Shown here one piece after another: positions 24,494-34,350 of a DNA stretch of 64,000 nt; within the stretch, counting starts at the first letter, position 1, and each line of letters begins with the position of its first letter. The DNA lies in assembly GCA_026400815.1 (NCBI GenBank), contig JAPLOI010000034.1, positions 1 to 64,000 of the forward strand, read 5' to 3'. The notes beneath the pieces are model-generated. The model did no database searches. It saw only the letters and a list, made by a program, of their open reading frames with translations, and was not told the DNA's origin. Origin of the DNA: Alphaproteobacteria bacterium. GTDB lineage: Bacteria > Pseudomonadota > Alphaproteobacteria > Acetobacterales > Acetobacteraceae. Both the position numbers and the translations under genes were made by a program.

Positions 24494-27400
24494 TCAGAAG
24501 GCCAGCGAGGCCCGCAACATGCCGGTATGGGCGTTGTAGTTGCTGCGCAGGTCGCCCTGGTATTCGGCCCGCACCGTCAGCCTGTCGCTGTACAGCAGGG
24601 TGCCAGCCAGGTTCAGCCTTGCACCATCGGGCGCCAGCCGCGACGTGGTGCTGAAGAAGGTGGCTCCCGCCAGCTGCCCGGTGGCTGCGATGGGCCCGAC
24701 GATGTAGTCGTGGGTCCAGGACAGCCGCATTTCCGGCAGTATCGTGCCCAGTGGCGTCTCCCATCGGCCGGAGACGCGGGCACCCACCTCATGCACCAGC
24801 GCATCGACGCGGGAGCGATTGACCTGCAGATTGGCCAGGCCGGCGCCCGTTTCGCCATAGCCCTGGGTATCCGCGCGCAGATACTGCAGCGTGGCCATCG
24901 GCGTCAGCGTCACGCTGTCGGTCAGGTGCAGGTCATGCCCAAGCCCGCCCTTCAGCTGAAACTGGTAGCCACTGAACTGCGACCGCGCCGTGGCGCCGAG
25001 GAAGCCGATGTGGCGCCGCTGGATGAAGCTGTTGCTGCCGCCACCCGCCTGGCCGAACACGAAGCTGCCCGGGCGGAACTGCCAGGTGCCATAGGCGGTG
25101 AGCGAGTAGTTGGTCAGCAAGGTGGTGCTGCCGGTGGTCACGCCGCCGGTATTGGTGCGGCCCTGCATCATACTGGCGCCGATGCCGACAACGGCCGTGG
25201 GCGACAGGTTGTAGTCCAGGCCGATCATCATGCCGCCGCTGCGGCTGCTGTAGCCGTCCACCGTGGCGGTGGTGCTGCGGTTGGAGTAGCCGCCCATCAC
25301 CCGCAACCACATGCGCTTCTGGCTGCCGCCCGAGCCGGCCGCTATGCCGCCGCCGCCGCGGCCATCTTGCGCCATCAGGCCGATCTGGTGCTGTTCCACC
25401 ACCTGGGTGGTCAATGCGGCGCTCACATTCAGTGCCACGGCGCTCGCCGAGGTCTGCACCGGCGCGGTCTGGCGCACCGCGTCCTGCTGGCGCTTGCCCT
25501 CCGGCAGGTCGTCGATGTGGGTCAGCACCTGCTGCTGGAACGCGCCGCTATTGGCCGCCAGCTGGTCCAGCGTGCTGCCCATGTTGCCGGGCGTGGCACC
25601 GGAGGCACGGCCAATGGCGGTGTAGTCGCTGCTGCGGATGTTCAGCACCAGGTTGTAGTGGCCATCGATCATGGGCGTGGTGAAGAAGCCGCGATACCCC
25701 GAGAGACTGAGCTGCACGCCGGCATAGCTGGTGCCCGCGGGCGTGGCGCTGTCCACCAGCGTGTAGGTGCCGTTCCGGGCCAGCTTGAAGCCGTTGAGCG
25801 GCTGGACGCGCACGGCACCGTTGGTCATGTCCACCGTGCCGGTCACATTGAGCCGGCCCTGGCTGGCGGCATCGATGCCGAGGATGAGCAGCGAGCCGTT
25901 GTTCTGCACCAGGTTGCCGCTGATCGCTACGGGGGTATTGGCCTGCAGCGTGCCGCCCAGCGTGACCGTGCCGGCACCATCCTTCACCGCGATGTTGCTT
26001 GCCAGCAGCTGGTTGCCGGCGCCGAAGGTCAGGTTGCCGTCGGTCATCACGACACTGCCGCCCATGATGGTGCCGAAACCAGAGCCGCTGCCGCCCTGGA
26101 TGGTCACATCCTGGTTGCCCACCAGCACATTGCCGTTGATGACTCCGCTATTGGTGATGGCACCGATGGTGGCGCCGGTACCGCTGCTGTTCAGCGCATA
26201 AAGGCCGCCCGTGATGCTGCCGCTGTTCACCAGCGGGCCCATCACCCCCATGTTGCGGATGCCGGTCTCCCCGCCGCGGATGGCGCCCGCGTTGATCAGC
26301 GTGCCAATGGTGCCAATGTTGCCGAACCAATTATCGTTTCGGACGCCCACCTTGTCACCGAAGATCAAGCCAGAGCTGGTATTCTCCAGAACCCCGATCG
26401 TTCCACGGTTGGTTACGCCGTGAGAACCGTTCCATGGATTGTAAAGCGAATCGGTCGTAATGGTCCCGCTATTGGTCAGCGTCCCGATGACACCATCATT
26501 GTCTACACCCGCCCAAGACTGCCCATGGATGCGCCCCGAGTTGTCGATTCGGTCGATGGAACCGCCACTATAAATACCGGTATAGCCATGAATGAGATTG
26601 GAGTTGATAATTGACCCGATGCTACCGTCATTTGAAATAGCATAATCTGAATCGGAGCTAATAATTAACCCTGTGTTATTTATAAATCCTATTGTCCCGT
26701 CGCTATTTATGCCGTAGTCGCCGCTTATGGTCCCGCTGTTGAACAAGGCACCAATGTAACCACCGGAGGAGGCGAGGATGCCCCTTCTCTCACCGTGGAT
26801 CAGCCCGCTATTGGTCAGCGTGCCGATGATGCTCGCGTTCCGGATACCATACGAGATGCCAGTGATGGTGCCGCTGTTGCTCAGCTGGCCGATCGACCCA
26901 TCATTGTCGATACCGGCTGTCTTGCCCTGGATCAGCCCGGAGCTGGTATTGGTCAGGACGCCGATGCTGCCGGCGTTGTAAACGCCGAAATAGCCGTATT
27001 TAGCAACGGCAATGGTCCCGCTATTGGTGAGGGTGCCGATCGACCCGCCGTTAGAAACGCCAGCGTAGGATTGCGCATAAATACCCCCGGAATTCGACAG
27101 TACCCCTATCGTGCCGTAGTTGGAAACGCCGCTATAGCCGTAGATCGTCCCGCTGTTGGACAGCGTGTTGATGGCACCGTTATTGGATATGGCGTAGGCG
27201 GAGCTGCTACTGATGATGGTTCCACTGTTGAAGAGGACACCGATGGTTCCGGCGTTTTGCAGGGCCTCGCCTTCACCAAGGATTACGCCAGTGTTGTTCA
27301 GTGTCCCAATGAAGCCTTCGCTCTGAATGCCAGTATCTCCAGTGATCGTGCCGGAATTGCTGAGCACGCCGATGGAACCCGGCAGGCCCATAAAAATGCC

Positions 27401-28606
27401 AATGCTGGCACTGATATCGCCAGCATTGTTCAGCACACCAATGGAACCGTTATTGTAGACACCGGCGAACGAGTACGCGCTCCCAGATGTGCGGGCGACA
27501 ATGAAACCGCCGGCCAGGTTGGTCAGCGTATCCATTTGGCCGAGATTCATCACGCCCACGGAGTACAAGGCCGCGCTGGCGTGTGGCAGCACCAGGCCCG
27601 TGGTGGCGGTGGCGACCAGCCCGCCACCATTGGTCAGCGTGCCGATGCTGCCATCATTATAGGCGCCATACGCACCACCCAGAATGGTGCCCGAATTGGT
27701 CAACGCACCGATGGTGCCGGTGCCGACGATGGCAATGGAATAGCTTTGCAGGATGGTACCGGCAAAGCCCGTGCCCGAGAGATTGGCGATGCCGGCCACC
27801 TCACCGGAGATGGTGCCGGTGGCGCCGTTGGTCAGGGCGCCCACCGCGCCGACATTGCCTACACCGACAAGGCCGCCTATGATCGTGTTAGCATTGATCA
27901 GGCTGCCCAAGGTCGCGCCTGCGATATCGTAACCGACCTGCACGCCGAACGCAGTGCCGAAGATCACACCGCCGGCGTTGTTCACCAATGTGCCCATGGC
28001 GCCGTCGACAAAGACGCCCCCATACCCGGCCGAGACGAGCACGCCGGAGTTGGCCAGGCTACCGATGCTGCCGGCGACAGCGACAGCAACACCGGCCCGA
28101 TAGCCGCTGATCGTGCCGCTGGTCTGATTGGTCATCGCGCCGATAGTGCCGAGAGTACCGACCATCACGCCTTCGTAGGTGCCGCTGATCTGGCCGGAAT
28201 TGTCGAACGTGCCAATGCTGCCGGTGGAAAAGAGGCCGCTCCATGATCCCCTGATGATGCCGGTGTTCAACACCGTGCCGATGCTCCGGCTATTGTCGAT
28301 GGCGTGGTAGATGGTGCCGGCGACGGTGCCGGCGTTCGACAACGTGCCGAGGGTGGCGTCGCTGTTGAAGATGCCGTTGGGTCCGTTGCTGATCGCGCCC
28401 GACCCGGTCACCGTAAAGCTGGTGAAGGAAGCGTTCGGCGTGATGGGACCGGTGCAGACGGTGGAGATGACGTTGCTGGTGCAGGGGGTTGCGGCCTGCG
28501 CCCCCGCGGTGACGGCGATGGCATAGAGCGAGACGCCCGCCAGCAGAGTACGGCGCAGCAGGGCCTCGGCCTTTGGAGACTGCGCGGTCGTCGGGTGCTG
28601 CGGCAT
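24494..28606 (-). CDS. Large autotransporter with degenerate IGxLxNSGxI repeats
   Basis: A 1370-residue type V secreted protein. The ATG at 28606 has a strong ribosome-binding site (GGAGGTGATACCC). An extended N-terminus precedes a signal segment (RRTLLAGVSLYAIAVTAGAQAA). The passenger, about residues 60-1000, consists of several dozen variants of a roughly 20-residue unit such as SIGTLTNSGTI with G..GI.N.G spacing, expected to form a right-handed beta helix. It is followed by an autotransporter stalk (FKLARNGTYTLVD) and a C-terminal beta-barrel of about 280 residues ending in LRASLAF with the terminal aromatic residue. Parts of the repeat region are A/T-richer than the neighbourhood, hinting at transfer. 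Likely role: adhesion or aggregation. Confidence 0.9.
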   Translation of the reverse strand: MPQHPTTAQSPKAEALLRRTLLAGVSLYAIAVTAGAQAATPCTSNVISTVCTGPITPNASFTSFTVTGSGAISNGPNGIFNSDATLGTLSNAGTVAGTIYHAIDNSRSIGTVLNTGIIRGSWSGLFSTGSIGTFDNSGQISGTYEGVMVGTLGTIGAMTNQTSGTISGYRAGVAVAVAGSIGSLANSGVLVSAGYGGVFVDGAMGTLVNNAGGVIFGTAFGVQVGYDIAGATLGSLINANTIIGGLVGVGNVGAVGALTNGATGTISGEVAGIANLSGTGFAGTILQSYSIAIVGTGTIGALTNSGTILGGAYGAYNDGSIGTLTNGGGLVATATTGLVLPHASAALYSVGVMNLGQMDTLTNLAGGFIVARTSGSAYSFAGVYNNGSIGVLNNAGDISASIGIFMGLPGSIGVLSNSGTITGDTGIQSEGFIGTLNNTGVILGEGEALQNAGTIGVLFNSGTIISSSSAYAISNNGAINTLSNSGTIYGYSGVSNYGTIGVLSNSGGIYAQSYAGVSNGGSIGTLTNSGTIAVAKYGYFGVYNAGSIGVLTNTSSGLIQGKTAGIDNDGSIGQLSNSGTITGISYGIRNASIIGTLTNSGLIHGERRGILASSGGYIGALFNSGTISGDYGINSDGTIGFINNTGLIISSDSDYAISNDGSIGSIINSNLIHGYTGIYSGGSIDRIDNSGRIHGQSWAGVDNDGVIGTLTNSGTITTDSLYNPWNGSHGVTNRGTIGVLENTSSGLIFGDKVGVRNDNWFGNIGTIGTLINAGAIRGGETGIRNMGVMGPLVNSGSITGGLYALNSSGTGATIGAITNSGVINGNVLVGNQDVTIQGGSGSGFGTIMGGSVVMTDGNLTFGAGNQLLASNIAVKDGAGTVTLGGTLQANTPVAISGNLVQNNGSLLILGIDAASQGRLNVTGTVDMTNGAVRVQPLNGFKLARNGTYTLVDSATPAGTSYAGVQLSLSGYRGFFTTPMIDGHYNLVLNIRSSDYTAIGRASGATPGNMGSTLDQLAANSGAFQQQVLTHIDDLPEGKRQQDAVRQTAPVQTSASAVALNVSAALTTQVVEQHQIGLMAQDGRGGGGIAAGSGGSQKRMWLRVMGGYSNRSTTATVDGYSSRSGGMMIGLDYNLSPTAVVGIGASMMQGRTNTGGVTTGSTTLLTNYSLTAYGTWQFRPGSFVFGQAGGGSNSFIQRRHIGFLGATARSQFSGYQFQLKGGLGHDLHLTDSVTLTPMATLQYLRADTQGYGETGAGLANLQVNRSRVDALVHEVGARVSGRWETPLGTILPEMRLSWTHDYIVGPIAATGQLAGATFFSTTSRLAPDGARLNLAGTLLYSDRLTVRAEYQGDLRSNYNAHTGMLRASLAF

Positions 28607-29067
28607 GGGTATCACCTCCGGGTATTCACCGGGAGGCATAGCCGCTGAATTTCCCGCCCCAAAGCCACTAACTGGTTGGCCCTGCACTCCAATATTCGTA
28701 GTAATTTTTGTGCAGGGGATAATTGATTAAAGAACTGTCCTGACCAATGGTTGCTACCGCATCCGTTCAGGTGGATGTTGTTAATGGGGTTGTGGATAAG
28801 TGGCTTGCCGAAGCGGTCATTCAGATCCGGGCGCAGGCAAGCCACCTCCCCACACGGCGAAGCTCCGGCACGTGCAGAGGGGGCAACCTGCCCAACGGTC
28901 GAGAGGCGGCTTCACCGGCGTGACGTCACCATCTGACCCCGATGGACTTTCCGCACCATCCAGGCCAGCACCGTGTTCATGCGGCATCGATGGGGGCGCC
29001 GAGCCCTGGCCGGGTGCCGCCCAGGCCGGCGGCATGCCCCATGCCCGCCCAGATCGGCGCGGGCGCC
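28607..29067. other. Upstream region of the autotransporter gene
   Basis: About 460 bases, A/T-rich between 28690 and 28800, which is unusual here and suits a promoter region. Near 28615 an inverted repeat (CCTCCGGGTATTCACCGGGAGG) overlaps the ribosome-binding site of the autotransporter and could hide it. A possible small ORF (28612-28845) is listed separately. The stretch 28846-29067 holds nothing recognisable. Confidence 0.5.
28612..28845 (-). CDS. Possible 77-residue leader ORF
   Basis: An open frame from a GTG at 28845 whose stop lies five bases before the autotransporter ATG, close enough for coupled translation. The protein has a polar start (IHNPINNIHLNGCGSNHWSG) and a helical end (SPAQKLLRILECRANQLVAL). 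Codon use is A/T-rich, unlike the rest of the window. No family was recognised; it may be untranslated leader. Confidence 0.25.
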   Translation of the reverse strand: MACLRPDLNDRFGKPLIHNPINNIHLNGCGSNHWSGQFFNQLSPAQKLLRILECRANQLVALGREIQRLCLPVNTRR

Positions 29068-30000
29068 TCAATGCGGTCCAGGGTCCAGGGCCGTGGCCAA
29101 TGCGGGCTCTGCAACCACCGCCTCCAACGCGTCCAGCAGCAGGTTGGTGCGGGCCTCTCCGGCGCTGAAAAGCATCGTGTAGCGGTGCAGTGCCATTGCG
29201 CTCGGCTGCAAACCCTCACACGGTTCAAGCCACCCACCTTCACGCGCCTGGTGCAGCACCAATCTCAACGCACTCATCGAAATCTTCATTCTCTTGGCGA
29301 TTCCCGCCAACGGCACCGCTCTGTTCTCGACCGAATCCAGCACCAGATCCCACATCAAGAAGAAAAACATTCTCCGCGCCAGCGCGGCTTCTTCCGTGGT
29401 CTGCTTGAATTGGGGAAGCGAGACAAACCTTATCATCAGCCTGGTATATCTGGCACCGCCTATCCTTTCCAGCAGATCCGAGTCAGGTTGTTTTCTTCCG
29501 CAATAACTCGTGAGTTCCTTCAAATTGTCTTTGATATCCCTCGAAAAATAATCACGCATTTCAGGCGATGGCACCAGAATGATATGCCTGTTATCATGCT
29601 CGGCCCTGATTTTGGCAAAATCTCCGGTCGCTACGGATTGGTTGATGGCCGTATGAACGCTGGCGAGCGACAGCCCCGTTCGCATCGCCAGTTCAGGCAG
29701 ATGGGCGACCCGCAGCGCCGGGGCGTCTGCCAGGCTGCGGACCATCAACTCCCGCAGCAGGCTCGCCCAGAGGTAATTGCGGAACCAGAACCTGCTGATC
29801 CGGTCCTCCGCCACATGCCGGGTCGCAAAGGCTGAGGCGCGGAACCGGCGCACCCGGGGGTCTGTGGGCAGCATGGTCGGGGCTACGCCTGCCGGCACGG
29901 TTCCGGTCAAGCACTCCATCGGGCGTAACGACAAGGCATTCACGACCTTGCGCTGAACCTCCTGTTTACGATCTTCTAAACAATACACGGGCTCAACCAA
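29068..30000 (-). CDS. Probable DNA-binding regulator with two helix-turn-helix segments
   Basis: A 310-residue protein of no recognised family. Two helix-turn-helix-like stretches can be seen: LPELAMRTGLSLASVHTAIN in the first half and LAGIAKRMKISMSALRLVLH in the second, the latter followed by a winged-helix-like EGGWLEP. A polar linker (HDNRHIILVPSPEMRDYF) and a helical block (TRLMIRFVSLPQFKQ) lie between. The start is uncertain: TTG at 30000, GTG at 29988 or ATG at 29919 are all possible. Position upstream of the autotransporter on the same strand suggests, but does not prove, that it controls it. Confidence 0.55.
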   Translation of the reverse strand: MVEPVYCLEDRKQEVQRKVVNALSLRPMECLTGTVPAGVAPTMLPTDPRVRRFRASAFATRHVAEDRISRFWFRNYLWASLLRELMVRSLADAPALRVAHLPELAMRTGLSLASVHTAINQSVATGDFAKIRAEHDNRHIILVPSPEMRDYFSRDIKDNLKELTSYCGRKQPDSDLLERIGGARYTRLMIRFVSLPQFKQTTEEAALARRMFFFLMWDLVLDSVENRAVPLAGIAKRMKISMSALRLVLHQAREGGWLEPCEGLQPSAMALHRYTMLFSAGEARTNLLLDALEAVVAEPALATALDPGPH

Positions 30001-30240
30001 CCATGATCAGGGCGAAAAACAGCATTCCGGTGGTGCATGGGGCTTGCGACCCTCTTGCTTGTTGTAATAGCACGTCGGCTGCGTCCACGCCGTGCATCGG
30101 GCTTTGGATCTTAACGAGAATAGTTAAAGGCACCGCACAATTCCTGCATCTTTTTCCAGTAGTAACGCCCATTCGATTGGCCGCTCCTACGTGTCTATAA
30201 GGCGGTTTCGGCACCTGGGTAAACCATCGGGAATAACACC

Positions 30241-32337
30241 ATGAGCACCCCGGCAACGCCGCCCGCTGGCCAGCAGCTTTCCCTGCAGGAAGCCCTTGCC
30301 AAGGCGCATGACCACTGGACTGCCGGCCAGGCCGACCAGACGGAGATACTGTGCCAGCGCGTGCTGCAGGCCTGGCCCGGGCAAGCGGATGCGCTGCACC
30401 TGCTCGGGCTGATGGCGCATGCCTATGGCAATCTCGACCTGGCCATCACGTATCTCGCCCAGGCCTGCCAGGCACCGCGGGCGCCGGCGGTGTATCTGTC
30501 CAACCTGGCGGAGTTGTATCGCCAGCGCGGCCTGCTGGCGGAAGGCGAGGCCGCCGCGCGCCGCGCCGTGGCCGTGAACAACATGCTGCCCGGTGCCTGG
30601 AACAACCTCGGCATCATTCTGCAGGAAGCCGGCAAGCTGGACGAAAGCCGCATCTGCCTGGAACGCGTGCTGGCGCAGCAGCCGGACAATCCGGAAGCCC
30701 ACAACAACCTGGGCAATACCTGCAAGCGCCTGGGCCTGCTGGACCGCGCCGAGCAGCACTGGCTGCGCGCGCTGGCGCTGCGCCCTGGCTACCCGCAGCC
30801 GCACAGCAATCTCTCCAACCTGCTGAACGACCAGGGCCAGCACGACCGCGCCGCCGAACACGCCCGCCGCGCCATCGAGCTGAACCCGCAGATGGCCGAC
30901 GCCTACATCAATCTTGCCGCGGTGGAGACGGCGCGCGACCGGCATCAAGGCGCGCTGCGCACACTGGGCGCGCTGCTCAGCTTCGCCCCCTCCCACCCGA
31001 CCGGGCTGGCGGCGCGGGCGTTGAGCCTGAAGCAGTTGGACCAGTTGGAGCCAGCGCTGGAGGCCGCGCAGCAGGCTGTGGCGGCCGGCCCGCAAAGCGC
31101 CGAGGCCCATAACGCCCATGGCACGGTACTGCAGGCGATGGGCCGCTTCCAGCCGGCGCTGGCCGCCTTCGACCGCGCCGCCGCCCTGCCTGGCGTGGCC
31201 ACGGAAAGGGCGCTGGTCAACCGCGCCACCCTGTACATGGAACATGGCCGCAAGGCCGAAGCCACGGCGGCCTTTGACCGGGCGCTGGCGGCTTTCCCAG
31301 CCTCCGCCTCGGCCTGGTTCAACAGCGCGGATTTGCGGCGCTTCACCCCGAACGACCCCGCGATCGAGCGGATGGAGGCGCTGCTGTCCGAGGGCGGTGC
31401 GGCTGCAGCCAATGACCGGATGATGCTGCACTTCGCGCTGGGCAAGGCCTGGCTGGAGATCGGCGAGAGCGAACGCGGCTTCCACCACCTGCATGCCGGC
31501 AACCGGATGAAGCGGGCGCAAATCCAGTTCGACAGCGCCGCGACCAGCCAGTGGCTGGCCAGCATTGCAGAGGTCTTCACTCCTGCGCTGCTTGACCGCC
31601 TGGGTGGCGGGGGCGCGCCATCGGCGCTGCCGGTCTTCGTGCTGGGCATGCCCCGCTCCGGCACCACGCTGATCGAGCAGATCCTGGCCTCACACCCCGC
31701 CGTGCATGGCGCCGGGGAGTTGCTGAACGTGCAGCGCCTGGCAGACAGTATCGGCGGTTTCCCGCAGGCGGTGGCGGGGCTGGAGCCGAAGCCGTTGGCC
31801 GCCTTGGGCGAGGCCTATCTGGCGCAGGTTGCGCCCTTGGCCCAGGGCCGCCGCCACATCGTGGACAAGATGCCCGCCAACTTCATGTATGCCGGGCTGA
31901 TCCGCCTGATGCTACCGGGCGCCCGCATCATCCACAGCCGGCGCAACCCCGTGGATACCTGCCTGTCCTGCTACTCCAAGCTGTTCACCCGCGAACAGAT
32001 CTTCAGCTACGACCTGGCCGAGCTTGGCCAGTTCCACCTGGGCTACCAGGCGTTGATGGCGCACTGGCGCGCCGTGCTGCCGGCCAGCCACTTCCTGGAG
32101 GTGGACTACGAAGCCCTGGTGGCAGACCCCGAAGCCGAAACGCGGCGCCTGCTGGATTTCCTCGGGCTGGCCTGGAACCCCGCGGTGCTCCAGTTCCATA
32201 CCACCGACCGGGTGATCCGCACCGCCAGCGTCAACCAGGTGCGCCAGCCGATCTACCAAAGCTCGGCCGGGCGCTGGCGCCAGCATGCGGCCCAGTTGGG
32301 CCCGCTGCTGGAGGCGTTGGGACTGCCGGCGACATGA
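30241..32337 (+). CDS. TPR-repeat sulfotransferase
   Basis: A 698-residue protein with about ten tetratricopeptide repeats in residues 10-400 (AWNNLGIILQEAGKLDES, AHNNLGNTCKRLGLLDRAEQ, PHSNLSNLLNDQGQHDRAAE) and a sulfotransferase domain from about residue 465. The 5'-phosphosulfate loop is GMPRSGTTLIEQ, and IIHSRRNPVDTCLSCYSKLF is the 3'-phosphate-binding region. It should transfer sulfate from PAPS to a protein, sugar or lipid acceptor; TPR-sulfotransferases of this type are common in alphaproteobacterial surface-modification loci. It is first in a plus-strand run; its stop overlaps the next start (ATGA). Confidence 0.85.
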   Translation: MSTPATPPAGQQLSLQEALAKAHDHWTAGQADQTEILCQRVLQAWPGQADALHLLGLMAHAYGNLDLAITYLAQACQAPRAPAVYLSNLAELYRQRGLLAEGEAAARRAVAVNNMLPGAWNNLGIILQEAGKLDESRICLERVLAQQPDNPEAHNNLGNTCKRLGLLDRAEQHWLRALALRPGYPQPHSNLSNLLNDQGQHDRAAEHARRAIELNPQMADAYINLAAVETARDRHQGALRTLGALLSFAPSHPTGLAARALSLKQLDQLEPALEAAQQAVAAGPQSAEAHNAHGTVLQAMGRFQPALAAFDRAAALPGVATERALVNRATLYMEHGRKAEATAAFDRALAAFPASASAWFNSADLRRFTPNDPAIERMEALLSEGGAAAANDRMMLHFALGKAWLEIGESERGFHHLHAGNRMKRAQIQFDSAATSQWLASIAEVFTPALLDRLGGGGAPSALPVFVLGMPRSGTTLIEQILASHPAVHGAGELLNVQRLADSIGGFPQAVAGLEPKPLAALGEAYLAQVAPLAQGRRHIVDKMPANFMYAGLIRLMLPGARIIHSRRNPVDTCLSCYSKLFTREQIFSYDLAELGQFHLGYQALMAHWRAVLPASHFLEVDYEALVADPEAETRRLLDFLGLAWNPAVLQFHTTDRVIRTASVNQVRQPIYQSSAGRWRQHAAQLGPLLEALGLPAT

Positions 32338-33494
32338 GCCTGTCCCTGGCGGAGACCGAGGCGCAGGCCCGCAGTCTGCTGGCCGCCGGGCAGTTGGAGG
32401 CTGCCGAGGCGCTGGTGCGACCCTGGCTGGCCAGCGGCAGCGGACCCATTCCGCTCTGGCGTATCCTGGCCGCTTCCATCAAGCCGCAGGGCAAGCTGGA
32501 CGAGGTGCGGCTGATCCAGGAGATGCTGGTGCAGAGCTTCCCAGGCGACCTGCCGGGCCGGTTCGACCTGGCCGAGACGCTGCTGCTGCAGGGCGAATAC
32601 ACGCGCGGCTGGCGCGAATACCGGTGGCGCTACAGCCTGCAGCACACCACCCGGATGGAACGCAAGGTCCAGCGGCCACGCTGGGAAGGCGAGGCGATGG
32701 AAGGCCGCACCCTGCTGATCCATGACGAGCAGGGCTATGGCGATACCTTCCAGTTCCTCCGCCTGCTACCGGAGGCCAAGCGCCGCAGTGGCGCGCGTGT
32801 CCTGCTTGAGATCAACCACGAGACGCTGGACCTGGCGCGCCGCAGCCCCTTGGGCGTGGATGAGTACCTGACGCGCGGCACACTGCCCCCGGCATTCGAT
32901 ACGCATTGCGAGATGATGAGCCTGCCCCAGGCGCTGGGGCTGCAACCGGGCGACCTGCCGGGCCCGCTGCCCTATCTGCTGCCAGACCCGGCCCGGGTGG
33001 CCAGGTGGCAGGCGCGGCTGGCGCATCTGCCAAGGCCTATCGTGGCGCTGGCCTGGGCCGGCCGGCCGACCCATTACAACGACGCCAATCGCTCGACCTC
33101 GCTGGCGGATTTCGCCCCACTGGGGTTGCCGGGCGTCAGCTTCGTCACGGTCCAGAAGGGGCCGGCGACGGAACAGGCGAAGAACCCGCCGCCGGGCATG
33201 GCGCTGACCTTCACCAGCGACGAGATCGCCGATTTCGATGACACGGCGGCGATCCTCATGGTGGCGGACCTGCTGATCTCGGTGGACAGTTCGCCGGTGC
33301 ATCTGTGCGGGGGCTTGGGCCGACCGGCCTGGGTGATGCTGCCCTTCATGCCGGACTGGCGCTGGCTGATGCACCGGCCGGACACGCCCTGGTACCCGCA
33401 ACACCGGCTGTTCCGCCAACCGGCGCGTGGCGACTGGCCCGGTGTGATGCAGGCCATGGCGGCTGCCCTGGCGGCCCTGCGCGATGGGCGCTAG
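32334..33494 (+). CDS. TPR-linked glycosyltransferase (GT9/heptosyltransferase-like)
   Basis: A 386-residue protein. Residues 1-115 are helical TPR-like repeats ending in the RGWREYRWRY block common in such fusions. The rest is a GT-B fold: HDEQGYGDTFQFLRLLP, IVALAWAGRPTHYNDANRST, and VADLLISVDSSPVHLCGGLGRPAWVMLPF, which match the ADP-heptose:LPS transferase-like C-terminal domain. Likely adds a sugar to a glycan or protein. It overlaps both neighbours, indicating one coupled operon with the sulfotransferase. Confidence 0.8.
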   Translation: MSLSLAETEAQARSLLAAGQLEAAEALVRPWLASGSGPIPLWRILAASIKPQGKLDEVRLIQEMLVQSFPGDLPGRFDLAETLLLQGEYTRGWREYRWRYSLQHTTRMERKVQRPRWEGEAMEGRTLLIHDEQGYGDTFQFLRLLPEAKRRSGARVLLEINHETLDLARRSPLGVDEYLTRGTLPPAFDTHCEMMSLPQALGLQPGDLPGPLPYLLPDPARVARWQARLAHLPRPIVALAWAGRPTHYNDANRSTSLADFAPLGLPGVSFVTVQKGPATEQAKNPPPGMALTFTSDEIADFDDTAAILMVADLLISVDSSPVHLCGGLGRPAWVMLPFMPDWRWLMHRPDTPWYPQHRLFRQPARGDWPGVMQAMAAALAALRDGR

Positions 33495-34350
33495 GGCCGC
33501 ACTGGCGGTGCTGCTGCTGCTGCAGGCAGGCTGCACCGACCGCCTCGGGCATGGCCCGGCCCTGGCCGAAGCCGCTGGCTGGAAATGGCGCATCGTCACC
33601 GCCGGGCGGTTCGACCTTGCCACCGCCAGCCGCGCGGGGGCCCCAGGCGAGATGCTCACGGTATTCCTGGAAGGCGATGGGTTGGCCTATGTCACGCGCA
33701 GCCAGCCCGCCCAGGACCCTACGCCGACCGAGCCGCTGGGGCTGCGTCTGGCCCTGGCCCATCAGGGCAGCGGGCCGCTGGCTTGGCTCGGGCGGCCATG
33801 CCAATACACACTATCCGGCCATGGCCGCGGCTGCGACCAGGCTTTCTGGACCAGTCGCCGCTACGCGCCGGAAGTGGTCACGAGCCTTGGGTCGGCCCTT
33901 GACACGCTGAAGGCGGCTTCTGGCGCCCAGGACCTGTTGCTGGTCGGCTATTCGGGCGGTGGAGCCCTGGCCGCCCTGCTGGCGGCGGCGCGGCAGGACG
34001 TGGTCGGCCTGGTGACGGTGGCCGCCAATCTGGATCTGGCCGGATGGACCGCGGATCGTGGCCTGGCGCCGTTGACCGGGTCGCTGGACCCGGCCCTGGC
34101 GGCGGCGCCGCGATTGGGCCTTGTGCCGCAATGGCATTTCACCGGTGCCGAAGACCGCGTCACCGGAACTGGCGCCCTGCTGGGCTTCATGCGGCGCCTG
34201 CCTGTCGGGGCGCCGGCACAACTGATCGAGCTGCCCGGCTTCGACCACGCCTGTTGCTGGGCACGCGACTGGAACAGCCTGGTGGCGCCAGCATTGAACG
34301 CACTGCCGCGCCGCCAGGGCGCAGCAAAGATGGAAAACAGCCATGTCTGA
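33484..34350 (+). CDS. Alpha/beta-hydrolase lipoprotein
   Basis: A 288-residue protein with an N-terminal lipobox (LLLLLQAGC), so probably membrane-anchored on the outer face. The nucleophile elbow is GYSGGGALAALLA (Ser about 157), and the catalytic histidine is probably in LPGFDHACCW. It starts 11 bases before the end of the glycosyltransferase gene. An esterase or deacylase acting on the same surface structure would fit the operon, but the substrate is not known. Confidence 0.75.
   Translation: MGARAALAVLLLLQAGCTDRLGHGPALAEAAGWKWRIVTAGRFDLATASRAGAPGEMLTVFLEGDGLAYVTRSQPAQDPTPTEPLGLRLALAHQGSGPLAWLGRPCQYTLSGHGRGCDQAFWTSRRYAPEVVTSLGSALDTLKAASGAQDLLLVGYSGGGALAALLAAARQDVVGLVTVAANLDLAGWTADRGLAPLTGSLDPALAAAPRLGLVPQWHFTGAEDRVTGTGALLGFMRRLPVGAPAQLIELPGFDHACCWARDWNSLVAPALNALPRRQGAAKMENSHV

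Noticed and set aside
25000-28500. CRISPR-like array within the repeat region
   Set aside because: The repeats are degenerate, in frame, and code for the autotransporter passenger; there are no constant repeats, spacers of uniform length or cas genes.
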